A stretch of DNA of 64,000 nucleotides from Neocallimastix lanati (nom. inval.) (taxonomy: Eukaryota > Neocallimastigomycota > Neocallimastigomycetes > Neocallimastigales > Neocallimastigaceae): the NCBI GenBank assembly GCA_016946835.1, contig JACVTC010000234.1:55044-119043 (forward strand). The letters are read 5' to 3'. Positions within the stretch are counted from its first letter, which is position 1, and every line of letters begins with the position of its first letter. Below the pieces are notes generated by a model. That model ran no database searches and was not told the DNA's origin. It saw only the letters and a list, made by a program, of their open reading frames with translations. This document shows positions 43,778-53,971 of the stretch, piece by piece. Both the position numbers and the translations under genes were made by a program.

Positions 43778-44773
43778 TGTAATAATTTAATTATAAAATT
43801 AATTTTAATTAAAATATTAACTACAAATTAATAATAACTTTAGTAAAAATTATTATTAAATTGAGAGAAATAGAAAGATAATTATATTTATCTTTTAAAA
43901 TGGTGAAGAATTTATTATAATAAACTAATATTAAAATTCACAAGATTTTTTGAAAAAAAATATTTATTTGTTTTGTTTTTTAAATTTGTTTTATTAAAAC
44001 AAGCTTTATTAAATTAGAAATATAAAATATTTATTATTATTATTATTATATTATAATTGTTATATTATAATTGTTATAGTAATAATTCTTGATTTCTCAA
44101 AAAGAACTCAAAAGCCTTATTTATATTTTTTTTTTTTAAAAATTAGGTTAAAAACAAAATGTTTTTTCTAATATTAACAAATCTCTTATCTAGGAAAAGA
44201 TTAGACAAAATAACCTAGATAAGTTTTTGATCGATATTCTATCCATTTCGATCATCGCATTAATTAAGTAAAACCAATCACTAAGAAGTGATTGGTTTTA
44301 CTTAATTAATAAGGTTATTGGAAAAAACCGTAATTGACTGATTAGCTAATTTAATTAATGATCGAAAATTAAAATAATAAAATAATAAAAGATATTTTGA
44401 TCATAAAATGTAAATTATCTTATTACATTAATAAAACAATATATATAAAATTTTGTAATTATCAAAATACAGAATACATTATAAAATACAAAATACATAA
44501 TAAAATATATAATAGAATACATAATAATGTTTAAATTTATAATCTAATTAAATGAAAAAACAAATATTAATAAATTAATAATTAAATGTATAAATGTATA
44601 ATTAAATAAATTATTATTATTTATATATTAAATTAATGAATGTTTAAAATTAAATTAAATAAATAATTAATAATATTTAAGTGAATATATATTATATAAT
44701 TAAATAAATATATAATTATTATAACTAAAGAAAATATATTTATTATGTTAAAAAATAATTATAGATTCTTACA
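43778..44773 (-). mobile_element. Solo LTR with target duplication TACAT
   Basis: It runs from TGTAATAATTTAATTATAAA to GATTCTTACA, flanked by TACAT on both sides (43773-43777 and 44774-44778). It is related to the LTRs of the old element (GATTTCTCAAAAAGAACTCA, CTCTTATCTAGGAAAAGATT, GAATACATTATAAAATAC). A 23-bp perfect palindrome is present at 44260-44309. A single LTR with an intact target duplication implies LTR-LTR recombination. Confidence 0.9.
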
Positions 44774-44778
44774 TACAT

Positions 44779-45299
44779 TTAGTACAGGATTTTGAAAATA
44801 TTATTTAATAATTTTTAATTGTATATTCCTAATAATTAATATTTTAATCTCTTTAAAAACCAAGAATAACAAATTAAACAAATTAATGTCTCTACAACTT
44901 CACTAAATTCAAACACTAAACTTTATAATACATTATTTTGACTGAAATTAATTCCTCTTTTAAAAAACTTTTATTTATTTTTATTTTAATCCATCTTCCA
45001 AAAAATTTAATAGGCGGAGTAAAAGTTATTTCTTTTACATTTGTTTTATAGTATATAAAATAGATTTAATTGGTTGAAAATTTTTTATTTTTTTTTTTTA
45101 ATATTTTTCTTAATATAAAATAATAAATTTAATAATAAAAATATAAAATATAAAATAATACTTTTTCCGACTTTGATAATTATTATAATATAACGTTGTT
45201 TCGTAAAACATTGTAAGAATCTCTAATTATATTTAAAAAAATAATTAATCCATTATAGGATTAATTTAACCGCAGTACAAGTATCATAGGTTTTTGACA
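44779..45299. other. AT-rich segment ending in an LTR-E edge
   Basis: No gene is seen. The right edge (about 45235-45299, ending ATAGGTTTTTGACA) is the reverse complement of the LTR-E start at 24482. It would be the 3' LTR edge of the minus-strand element that follows, with the polypurine tract at 45300-45311 (minus strand CCTGGAGGAGGTAG). Confidence 0.5.
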
Positions 45300-45311
45300 C
45301 TACCTCCTCCA

Positions 45312-46418
45312 GGAACCATTATCAGGATGGTTAACAGTGGCACAAAATTGTTCGTAAAATAACATTTCATATTCGGCTAATACTGGGTCATAATTTTGTT
45401 TTTGTCAATAATATTTACATCAATTCAACCTTTGGAATTATCTTTTCTAGTAGACAAGTATTGGTAGTTTCTCTTATGTTTTCTTGAGCTGTAAATCTTG
45501 ATTATTTCTATTGGTGAATTTAACGTAGGGTTGTGAGAAATTCCTCCAAGAGAAGTAACTAATTTCCATAGGGTTGTATTTTCTTTTTTGGTAAGGTTCC
45601 AATTCACCATCAATTTAGAACACATATTTAGGAACGGTGAACCGGAAAAATCCAAGCAAAAGCTATTTTGTTCCTGGTAAACTCCGGTAATTTCAAAAGG
45701 ACCATAGCGTCGAATTTGTAGCTTATATAACGGGAATGGATTGAAGTTGGCAGGCTTCAACCAGACTAGATCAATAAGTTGGTAGTGGACCGGAGGGTTG
45801 GCATACTTCTTAACCTTAGTACTTAAATAGTTTTCCTTTTGAGTAGATAATATATATTTCAAGTTAGCTAGATTGTGGGCAAAGCTATAAATATGGCCAC
45901 ACCAAGAAAATTTACCAAGTAGGAGGTTTGAGGAATGACGTATAGCTGGTAGTTATATATGGCTAGGAAGAGAGCTTTGCCAGTAGAGGCATTAATCGAA
46001 TTATTGTAGCAAAATTCTGCTAACCACTTATTTTTCTGTAAGACTTGTTCCGAGTATCTTAATTTTGGCACAAATCTTTCAAAATTATACATAGTCTACT
46101 ACATCTTTTTTCAGGTCTGGCCAGGTATATCAGCGGTGTATTAATTTATATTTTCTTTTAATACCTAGGTTAACAACAATTTCATAATCATGGTTTAATT
46201 TCATGATGGATTTTTAATTTAGGTGCGACATAAACCTTCCCTTCCCTCTTTAAGATAACCTCATCATCAAGAAACTAATTGTATATAATAGTTTTGTCCT
46301 TGGAGTCAAATTTGGCAGGTATATCTTGGACAAAGTTCACTTACATTTACCCTGTTTTGTATCGTCTACAAAGAAAGACTATTGGTACGTGATTAAACAA
46401 GCGAAGTCTGAAGAGTTG
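45312..46418 (-). pseudogene. Integrase region of a deletion-derivative Ty3 element
   Basis: From 46092 the minus strand reads FERFVPKLRYSEQVLQKNKW, then LAEFCYNNSINASTGKALFL (end of the integrase core, with YNNS). From 45862 it reads YQLIDLVWLKPANFNPFPLY, RRYGPFEITGVYQEQNSFCL and PFLNMCSKLMVNWNL (SH3-like module), then KRNYQYLSTRKDNS. Upstream (46418-46093) only scraps of the zinc-finger part remain (EVILKREGKVYVAPK) and the catalytic Asp residues are missing. The + strand fragment at 23736 is its closest relative in the window. Confidence 0.75.
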
Positions 46419-46739
46419 TCAAATCCTTATAGGAGATTCATCTAGGTTCTGACTAACGAGTACCTCATGGTCAACCCTACGGGAGAGTTGGTCGGCTTTA
46501 CCATTTGATATCACTGGTCTATAGAAAATGGTAAATTCAAAGGCTGAGAGGAATTCTTGACAACGATCTTGACTTTGAGTAAGTAATTGTGGTTTACTGG
46601 CGAAAAGTAAATTCCTGTGATCAGAGTATACCTGGGTTGGAAACTTACTGCCTAAAAGTAGGTGTCTACACTCAACAAAGGCTGTTTTAAAAGCTTTTTT
46701 CTCTTCTTCTTTCTTTTTCTTCTTTGGATAAACATCCAT
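46419..46739 (-). pseudogene. RNase H fragment of the same element
   Basis: KAFKTAFVECRHLLLGSKFP, VYSDHRNLLFASKPQLLTQS and GKADQLSRRVDHE are the RNase H and connection region of Ty3 pol. The N-terminal KKKKKEEEKKAF is a low-complexity purine run at a deletion junction. Gag is immediately upstream, so protease, RT and the start of RNase H (roughly 1.5-2 kb) are missing. Confidence 0.8.
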
Positions 46740-46772
46740 AATGTTAAGAATTCGAATCTTTTTTATTAAAAT

Positions 46773-47303
46773 TCAATCTATTCTTATTAGAATTGTTGTT
46801 ATTATGGTTATTGTTTGATTGTTTTTGATTATTTGTAAATTGTCTGTGGGCCGATAGACGACCTCTATCCTGGAAGCTATAGTTCGCATGGCAATAAAAG
46901 ATCTTAGACTAGGGAACATTTCCAGAATTCTTATAGCAATTTGATCATTTAAACCAACAAGAAACGCATCCATTTTAGCTTCTTTATTCTATGATGACTC
47001 GTCTTTATAAGAATTGAATTCAAGTATATAGCTTCTAATGTCGCCTAACCGTTTTTGCCTTGTAGTTCTGAGTTTTTGATTCGCAACGAATGTTGAGTCA
47101 TAACTCCCATATACAGATTTCATTCTTTCTACGAAGGCTTCGTAATTTAACAAGCATGGATCCTGATTCTTCATAAGTGAAGCTGCCCAATTCATAGCAT
47201 TGTCATACACCCTAGAAATAACGTAGTTTACTTTTGTTTCGTCATTATTGATTCTATCAGGGTGAATCATGAAGATCAAATTCATTTTAGCTAAGAATCC
47301 CAT
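46773..47303 (-). pseudogene. gag of the deletion-derivative Ty3 element
   Basis: GFLAKMNLIFMIHPDRINND, KVNYVISRVYDNAMNWAASL and YGSYDSTFVANQKLRTTRQK match the Ty3 gag of the element at 53972-56893 (GFLAYVGLAIALRPEYFTND, MDWAADLMNE). An interruption near 46980 separates MDAFLVGLNDQIAIRILEMF. It ends in an Asn/Thr/Ile-rich stretch; no CCHC knuckle is seen before the deletion junction. Its start region continues to about 47370 (MEENNFANAT-like). Confidence 0.75.
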
Positions 47304-47370
47304 AAGATAGCATCTGTCTTCGTCAAAATCATCTTTTTAGGTTGCGTTTGCAAAATTGTTTTCTTCCATT

Positions 47371-48098
47371 TTGAATGTTAATTTAACTATTACTTTTGTA
47401 GTTGATTATTGAATAAATTGGAATAAGATATATTTAAGAACTATTTTTTCAGTATAGTAGATAATAATTGAATTATAATATTCTTTTGATTAAATAGGAT
47501 TTGAATATATACATAGTAATAATTGATCCCACTGGAAATTATTTGAAATTGAATAAAGATTTGATGTTGAAATATTAAATTTGTAAGATATACTAAATTA
47601 CTATAATCATATATATTTATATATATATAATTATAGTAATTTAATAGTAATAGAGAAGTTGGAAATATTTCAGAAAAGATTAATGAGGTTTAAAATTTTT
47701 TGGATTAAGTTGATATAGAATTTCAGATTAAATTTGAGAATAATAGATTTGAGATTGTATATAATTCAGAGTTGATTTTTTTTTTTAAATTCCTTGTTTT
47801 AGTTTTTAGAGTGATAAAACGTAATATAATTATTTTGGAAGATATAATAGTAAACAAATATTTTTTTTAATTATTTTTTATTTCTTATTGAATTGCTATA
47901 AGCCAAATCATATAGTATTGAGTCAGGAAATATATATTTTTTTAAAGCTTTACCTGGTAAGTCTCTTTAGCTCTTTATCGATAAACACAGATTAATTCGA
48001 TTGTTAGTACCAATTTATGTAGAATCTGGATGACAAAGTTTATGGTAACGATGCTCAACTATTTTCACTTTGGGAGCTAGACAAAACTTTTATATATA
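47371..48098 (-). other. Leader of the deletion-derivative element
   Basis: Non-coding. It contains a CTATA...TATAG hairpin with an AAGCC segment (47896-47915) resembling one in the leader at 58225-58257, and a moderately GC-richer patch at 47940-48080. It carries no obvious box 1 or box 2. Confidence 0.4.
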
Positions 48099-48573
48099 AT
48101 GTGTAACAAATCTTAATGTTACTTAAGATTGTTTTAAGGTTTTTTCACACAAAAGGTTCTCGACTCTAAAGTAATTCAAAATATGTTTTATTAAAATAAG
48201 TTTTTTATTAGTAAAAATGTAAATTATTATTTTATTAATTAATTATGGTAATATTTTAAATTACTTTAAAATTAATTAATAAAAGCACAAGTAAAAATAT
48301 TTTATTATGAAATTTTACACCTATTTATAGTTTTTCAGGAAAATTAATTATTTTAAGTTATCAGTTGTTATTAGTAATTATTAGAAATAAAAGAAAATTA
48401 AAGAAAATTAAAGAAAACAAGTTTTCGTTCTAGAAAATGAATCTTAGATAAAAAATGATAAAAAATATTAATAAAATAGATTTTTCTAGTTTTATCGATT
48501 CAATTGTTTAACCGATAAACACTAGTAATTTCTTTAATATTCTAGTTATAATAAATAAAAAGTTATTAAAATT
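48099..48573 (-). mobile_element. Probable 5' LTR of the deletion-derivative element
   Basis: Starts TGTAACAAATCTTAATGTTA with a perfect 8-bp hairpin AATCTTAA/TTAAGATT near the edge. Modules (a poly-pyrimidine/TTTTATTAAAAT start, an AAGAAATTCTAGTAATTTC-like segment) resemble 58260-58580. The right boundary is uncertain; a tRNA-like sequence follows. Confidence 0.4.
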
Positions 48574-48647
48574 TGGAAACAGTGGACGTCGAACCCTAAG
48601 GGTTTATCCCGACGGTTGTGGTAACTTACCATTGAACCATGGTTACT
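48574..48647 (-). tRNA. tRNA-like sequence, degenerate
   Basis: The minus strand has an A box TGGTTCAATGG (48639-48629) and a B box with a one-base insertion, GGTTCGACGTCC (48595-48584). The acceptor arms pair at five of seven positions, while the D and T stems pair poorly. It is most likely a decayed tRNA gene. A solo LTR-like repeat (repeat C copy 2) would lie about 15 bp upstream of it if the element inserted at 48664 is removed. Confidence 0.4.
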
Positions 48648-48663
48648 AATTTTCTAGTTATTG

Positions 48664-49137
48664 TGTAAGAAATTACTTATAAAATTAATTATAAAAATAA
48701 TTTCTTAACTACAAATTAACATTAATTATTACTAATTAACATTAATTTGAGAAAATAAAATTAAATAAAATTAAATAAATATAAAATAATATAAATAAAT
48801 AATTATACTTAAATATAAGATAGAGTTTATTATAGAAAGTTTATAATAAATAATAACACAAAAGGAATAAAAGACACAAATATTTATAAAATATGTTTTA
48901 TTAAAAAGGGTTTTTTGGTTTATTAATTAATTATTTTATTTGAATTATTATTTATTATAAAAATTCTAAAATAATAACTCTTGATTTCTCGAAGAGAACT
49001 CAAGAGAATCAAATATATATAAATTAATAATTAAATATTATTGGTTAAAATAAATACAATAATTTAATGTATTAAATTAATGTATTAAATAAGAAAGATA
49101 GATAAATTTTATAATAAATTTATCTAAATTTCTTACA
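48664..49137 (-). repeat. 3' LTR of the non-autonomous element (474 bp)
   Basis: TGTAAGAAATTAC...AAATTTCTTACA on the + strand; hairpin CTCTTGA...TCAAGAG at 48978-49006. Confidence 0.95.
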
Positions 49138-49556
49138 TTGCTCCCTTTACTTAATGAATTTGTATAAATTCATTATTATATAGGAAGTAGTAAGTTTAAA
49201 ATAAAAATTATAATTAACCAAAAAAAATAAAATTAAATAATTTATTAAAAGTTTTGCTAACCTTAACTTTCTTTACATCTAGAGAAAAGATTAGCGGAAA
49301 AACTCTAGATGAATCAATATTAAGTAAAACCAATTAACTTGGGAAAACCTTAATATTTTTTTCTAACTAATATATAAATATAAGTGAATAAATAATTATA
49401 AATTAAATAAAATAAATATAATTATTAAATGTATAAATAAATATAAATTTAAATAAAATGACTATATTATTAAATGAATAAATAAATATTAAATTAAATA
49501 AATTATAATAACTAAGAAATGTAAATAAATTATTAATAAATTTATTTGTATTTCTT
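49138..49556 (-). repeat. Remnant of an earlier LTR edge plus polypurine tract
   Basis: 49545-49565 (GTATTTCTTACATTGCTCC) repeats the LTR end and polypurine junction found at 49130-49146 (ATTTCTTACATTGCTCCC). The interval contains LTR-like sequence (TCTAGAGAAAAGATTAGCGG, TAAGTAAAACCAATTAACTT) related to the old element's LTR, so a fragment of an older LTR is trapped inside this element. Confidence 0.6.
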
Positions 49557-49667
49557 ACATTGCTCCTTTTCATTTGAATTGTTCAATGAAAGAAGAACAA
49601 TTTAAGAAATAATAAATTAAGAAATATTAAAAAGAAATAAAATTAAAATAAATATTTAATTGCAATT

Positions 49668-49883
49668 TCAATTTAAAAAATTGAAATTTAAATTTTGAAT
49701 TAAAATTTCTAATATATTTAGTTTATTGCTTTCATTTTCCTTTTGGAGGACACCATTAGGAGAAAAGAAAGCAGGAATGAAGTCAGCAATTGCAGTAATA
49801 AGTTTGGATGCATTTTCATCATGGAGATAGGAATTATTAACTTCACTTGAGGAAATTGCTTGTTTATTACTATTGAAATCCAT
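49668..49883 (-). pseudogene. gag N-terminal fragment
   Basis: Seventy-one codons starting MDFNSNKQAISSSEVNNSYL, nearly identical to the start of the old element's gag (38667 downward), ending in KLNILEILIQ followed by an unrelated NLNFNFLN. The rest of gag is deleted. It may be retained because the packaging or translation-start region extends into gag. Confidence 0.8.
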
Positions 49884-49899
49884 TTTTGTGCCTTTAGTA

Positions 49900-50640
49900 T
49901 AGATAAAAATAGGATAGAGTTAACAAAATGGACATTTTTATTACACAAAATTAAGAATTATAATAAGGATTTTGATTAATAAATATTTTATAGAATACAC
50001 TTTAATTTCTTCCTTCCCGTGTTACCGTTCATTTGGTTTATCAACCAAAAGGCTGAGGTGTAGGTCTAATGTTACAGCCTACCAGTAACGGTCAACTACG
50101 TACTTGGAAATTAAATTAAAATGATTAACAAAATATTATTATAAACTTATCCTTTATTATAAACTTCTGCATAAATACAATATTTAGTATTATTTTAATT
50201 AAAATTCAATATCACTTTCTTATGCCTTACAACATTCAAAAACCGGCAAAAGTGATCCATTAAAACATAAAAAAAATATTTTATGTTTTCCATAGCAGTT
50301 TTATATAATCAAGCATAAAAAAACATAACTGCTATAACCAATTTTGTTTGGGATAAACAAACTGTTAAAACCCATTATTAAAATTAAAACAATATAATTT
50401 TACTTCAATACATAATATTGAAGAACCTCGAGGCCTTCGGTGACCAAGAGTTCCTTATTCGCTAGAGCTACATTCGGATAACCTATACTTTCACGTGAAA
50501 TACTGCATTTCCGTACAGTACAAACCGCTACGGTATAGGAAAAGGAGAACTTTCCTTTATTACTACCTAAAAATGTACTCACCATCCCCAATTAGATGGC
50601 TAACTCTATATATGAAGGTATTATTACCTTCTCAGTTTGT
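49900..50640 (-). promoter_or_regulatory. Leader of the non-autonomous element with conserved boxes
   Basis: Box 1 hairpin at 50211-50256 and box 2 at 50433-50469. It is over 90 percent similar by eye to 38700-39420. A non-autonomous element that keeps this leader and loses all genes suggests that the leader carries cis-acting signals. Confidence 0.6.
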
Positions 50641-51273
50641 TATTTTTAATTTATTTTTTAATGTTTTTATTTATTTCTTTATTTATTTATTATTATTATA
50701 GTTTTTTTTTTTTTTTTTTATTTTATTTTATATTTTATATGTATAATTATACAACAAATAAATAAATAAAATTTATAATTTAATTATATACTATTATTAC
50801 ACAGTAAATAAATAAAAGTTCATATTTTTAGTTTATTTACTTTATATAATATTTATTTTTATTATTCAATAAACAAATGAATAATATTAATTTATAATTT
50901 TATATTATAAATATTATGTATATCTGCTTAAATAAATAAATAATAATTTAAAATTTTATAATTTTTATATTATATTTTATTTATAATTTTTTAGTGTATA
51001 AGTTTATACACAAATATGAGAATTACTCTCATAATATTACATGTAGAAATTAAATATATAATTAATAATTAATTATTTTATTATTTTATAATTATATATT
51101 AGTAAATAAATTAAATAATTAAATTTTATAATTTTGTCAACAAATAAACCATAATAAATGGTTTAACAGAAAGCATTATCATTCAATCTAAATTGAACGG
51201 CTTCTGCTATTGGTGTTAGTGTTACACCTGTTGACTATTCTACATGTTAAATTATTATTTATTTACAATTATT

Positions 51274-51304
<31 letters not shown>

Positions 51305-51826
51305 TTACTTACTATTTGTTATTTATTTATTTATTTAATTTATTTTGTTTATTTTTGTTTTCTTGTTTTTTATTTTGTTTTTTTGTTGTTTTGTTTTGTT
51401 TTTTGTTGTTTTGTTTTTTGTTATTTTGTTTTTGTTTACTTGTTAGTTTATTTGTTTGCTTATTTTATTTTTTATTATTATTATTATTTTTTTTTTTTTT
51501 TAAGATATAATGTATAAATTTAATTATATATAAATAAATATAATAATATTATATAAAAAGACGATATATAAAATAAAATAAAAGAGAATATAATGGTTAG
51601 TATATATTATTTTAATAAAGTAAACAAAAATAAATAAAGGAAATATGTAAACAATAATGAAATAAATATTATGAAATTATATAATTAGAAAGAAAAAGTT
51701 TTGCAAATAATATAATATAATTCTTATATAATTTGTTTTTTAATTGCTTTAAAATTTATTTATTTATATTTTTTTTTTTTTAATTATTATTATATCATAT
51801 TATTTCCAAAATTTTCTCTTTCAAAG
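50641..51826. other. AT-rich interior of the non-autonomous element
   Basis: No gene. TTTATTTA repeats (51270-51340) and TTTTGTTTTG repeats (51350-51440) give a spurious hydrophobic frame. A GC-richer island at 51165-51245 (ACGGCTTCTGCTATTGGTGT) is of unknown origin. Confidence 0.4.
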
Positions 51827-51838
51827 AAGAGTTATTAT
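51827..51838 (-). promoter_or_regulatory. Self-complementary primer-binding site of the non-autonomous element
   Basis: The sense strand next to the 5' LTR reads ATAATAACTCTT. The LTR contains the exact reverse complement in sense, AAGAGTTATTAT, at 52157-52146. This repeats the arrangement of the young chromovirus with a different sequence. Confidence 0.75.
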
Positions 51839-52312
51839 TGTAAGAAATTACTTATAAAATTAATTATAAAAATAATTTCTTAACTACAAATTAACATTAA
51901 TTATTACTAATTAACATTAATTTGAGAAAATAAAATTAAATAAAATTAAATAAATATAAAATAATATAAATAAATAATTATACTTAAATATAAGATAGAG
52001 TTTATTATAGAAAGTTTATAATAAATAATAACACAAAAGGAATAAAAGACACAAATATTTATAAAATATGTTTTATTAAAAAGGGTTTTTTGGTTTATTA
52101 ATTAATTATTTTATTTGAATTATTATTTATTATAAAAATTCTAAAATAATAACTCTTGATTTCTCGAAGAGAACTCAAGAGAATCAAATATATATAAATT
52201 AATAATTAAATATTATTGGTTAAAATAAATACAATAATTTAATGTATTAAATTAATGTATTAAATAAGAAAGATAGATAAATTTTATAATAAATTTATCT
52301 AAATTTCTTACA
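51839..52312 (-). repeat. 5' LTR of the non-autonomous element (474 bp)
   Basis: Identical by eye to 48664-49137. Hairpin at 52153-52181 directly precedes and overlaps the inferred primer segment 52157-52146. Confidence 0.95.
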
Positions 52313-52315
52313 TAT

Positions 52316-53156
52316 TGGTAAAGAACGAACATATAATGGATTATTAATTAGAATTTAAACTTTCTTTAGAATCCATTATATTATTCTTTAATTAATATTA
52401 CTTTACTATATTTTCTATACTAAAATATTTTCTAAATATATTTTTTTTTTATATTTTTATTAAAAGTTTCTAAAATATTATCAATAATTCTATATTTTTA
52501 TTATTAATATCAATATCTATAATTTAACCTTAAATTTTATTATTTTATTAAAGTGTTTATTATCAATATTAATATTTTATTTTTATTTTCAATTATATTA
52601 TTATATTATTATTATATTGTATCAATATTAAACTTGTATTCTTTTTAGTATTTTATTTTATTTTTTAAATTGATTATTTAATATTTTTATTCCCCACAAA
52701 TAAAATCAAATCTTAATTGATTAATAATAAATATTAAATATATTATAGTTTTTAAATTTATTTTATATAAAATATAAGAATATTATATTAACATTCTTGA
52801 TTAAAATAATTTTATTTTTCTGTAAAATCTTTTTAAATTTTGTTTGTTTCTTTTCGTATATATTAAATAATTTAGTTTTAGTATATGAAAAATAATATAA
52901 AATTATATAAACAAAATTTATTAAAATAAAAATACTTATGAATTAGTTAATTTAAATTAATATAAAATTTTAAGTAATTAATAATAGTAAATTATTTTTT
53001 TTTTAAATATGATAATAAAATGTAGAAAGGCTTTACATATTTATTTTTTTTTCAAAAAGTATAAATAAGTGAAGTTTTTCAATAATTAAAATGTAGACAG
53101 AAAAATATTAACAATAAATAATTAATAAAATTTCTAATAAAACCCGAACCATAACA
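52316..53156 (-). repeat. Repeat C, copy 2
   Basis: Inverted copy of 41237-42056 with small indels. Its TGG start overlaps the TATTG target duplication, so the non-autonomous element inserted exactly at the end of this repeat. Confidence 0.75.
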
Positions 53157-53971
53157 TTATTGTTACGGTACAATTAAATAAAGAAAAATTAAACTATTTA
53201 AAGAAAATATTAAAGAAAAAAATATCATTAACAATTATAAATAAATAATAAAAAAATTGAATATAAAAATATTAGTTATAGAATATTATAAAGTTAAATA
53301 AAAATAATTAGATGTATTAAAAAATCATGTATTAATTATATTATTTAATATTGTAAATTTTTATATAATATTTTAATAATTTAGAAAATTTAAGTTTATT
53401 ATATTTTTATTATTATATTTTTATTATTAAATTTTTATTATTAAATTTTTATTATTAATTTTTTTTATTTTTATTTTTAATCCAATCAAATAAATATTTT
53501 ATTAGTATAAAAAGAACAAAGTAACACAATACTTTTGTTCTCTCCCTTTTTTCTTACGACTTTATTATTATATTATTTTTTTAATATTTTCTAAAAGTTA
53601 AATAATAAATTAAATAGTTTAAAATAAATTAAAATTTATTAAATAGTTTTTTTCTAAATTTAATGTTTTAAAAGTGTTTAATTAATAGTTTTTTGTGTTT
53701 AGTGTATAATATTAAGATAAGTATAGTATAAAATTAGTTTAGTAATAGATTAGTTGTATTAAACATTTTATAGAAATAGTAATAGATTTAGAGAAATTGT
53801 TTAGTTTAGATTAGAATAGTTTAGATTAAGATATTAGTTTAAGTTATTTTAACTTAGTTTAGATTCTTTTACATTAGGATAGTTTAGACTAAAATTAGAG
53901 TAGTTTATTAATTAATTTAGGTTTAGAATTAGAGAATATTATTTTAAATTTTTCCTTATTATTAGAATATA
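53157..53971. other. AT-rich region with LTR-like promoter sequence
   Basis: No gene. GTATAAAAAGAACAAAGTAA at 53496, followed by TTTTGTTCTCTCCC, looks like a TATA box and start region on the + strand, as found in LTRs. 53700-53930 consists of imperfect AGTTTAGATTAGAATAG repeats. It replaces the integrase part of the element that follows. Confidence 0.35.

Larger units (their letters stand above)
48664..52312 (-). mobile_element. Young non-autonomous LTR element with target duplication TATTG
   Basis: Two 474-bp LTRs (48664-49137 and 51839-52312) show no difference by eye and are flanked by TATTG (48659-48663 and 52313-52317). The 2.7-kb interior has a gag start fragment and a leader almost identical to the old element at 26565, but no protease, RT or integrase. 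It must be mobilised in trans. Orientation is minus: the polypurine tract AAAGGGAGCAA lies next to 49137 and a self-complementary primer site next to 51839. Confidence 0.92.

Noticed and set aside
51244-51510. 88-codon hydrophobic frame inside the non-autonomous element
   Set aside because: Produced by TTTATTTA and TTTTGTTTTG simple repeats.
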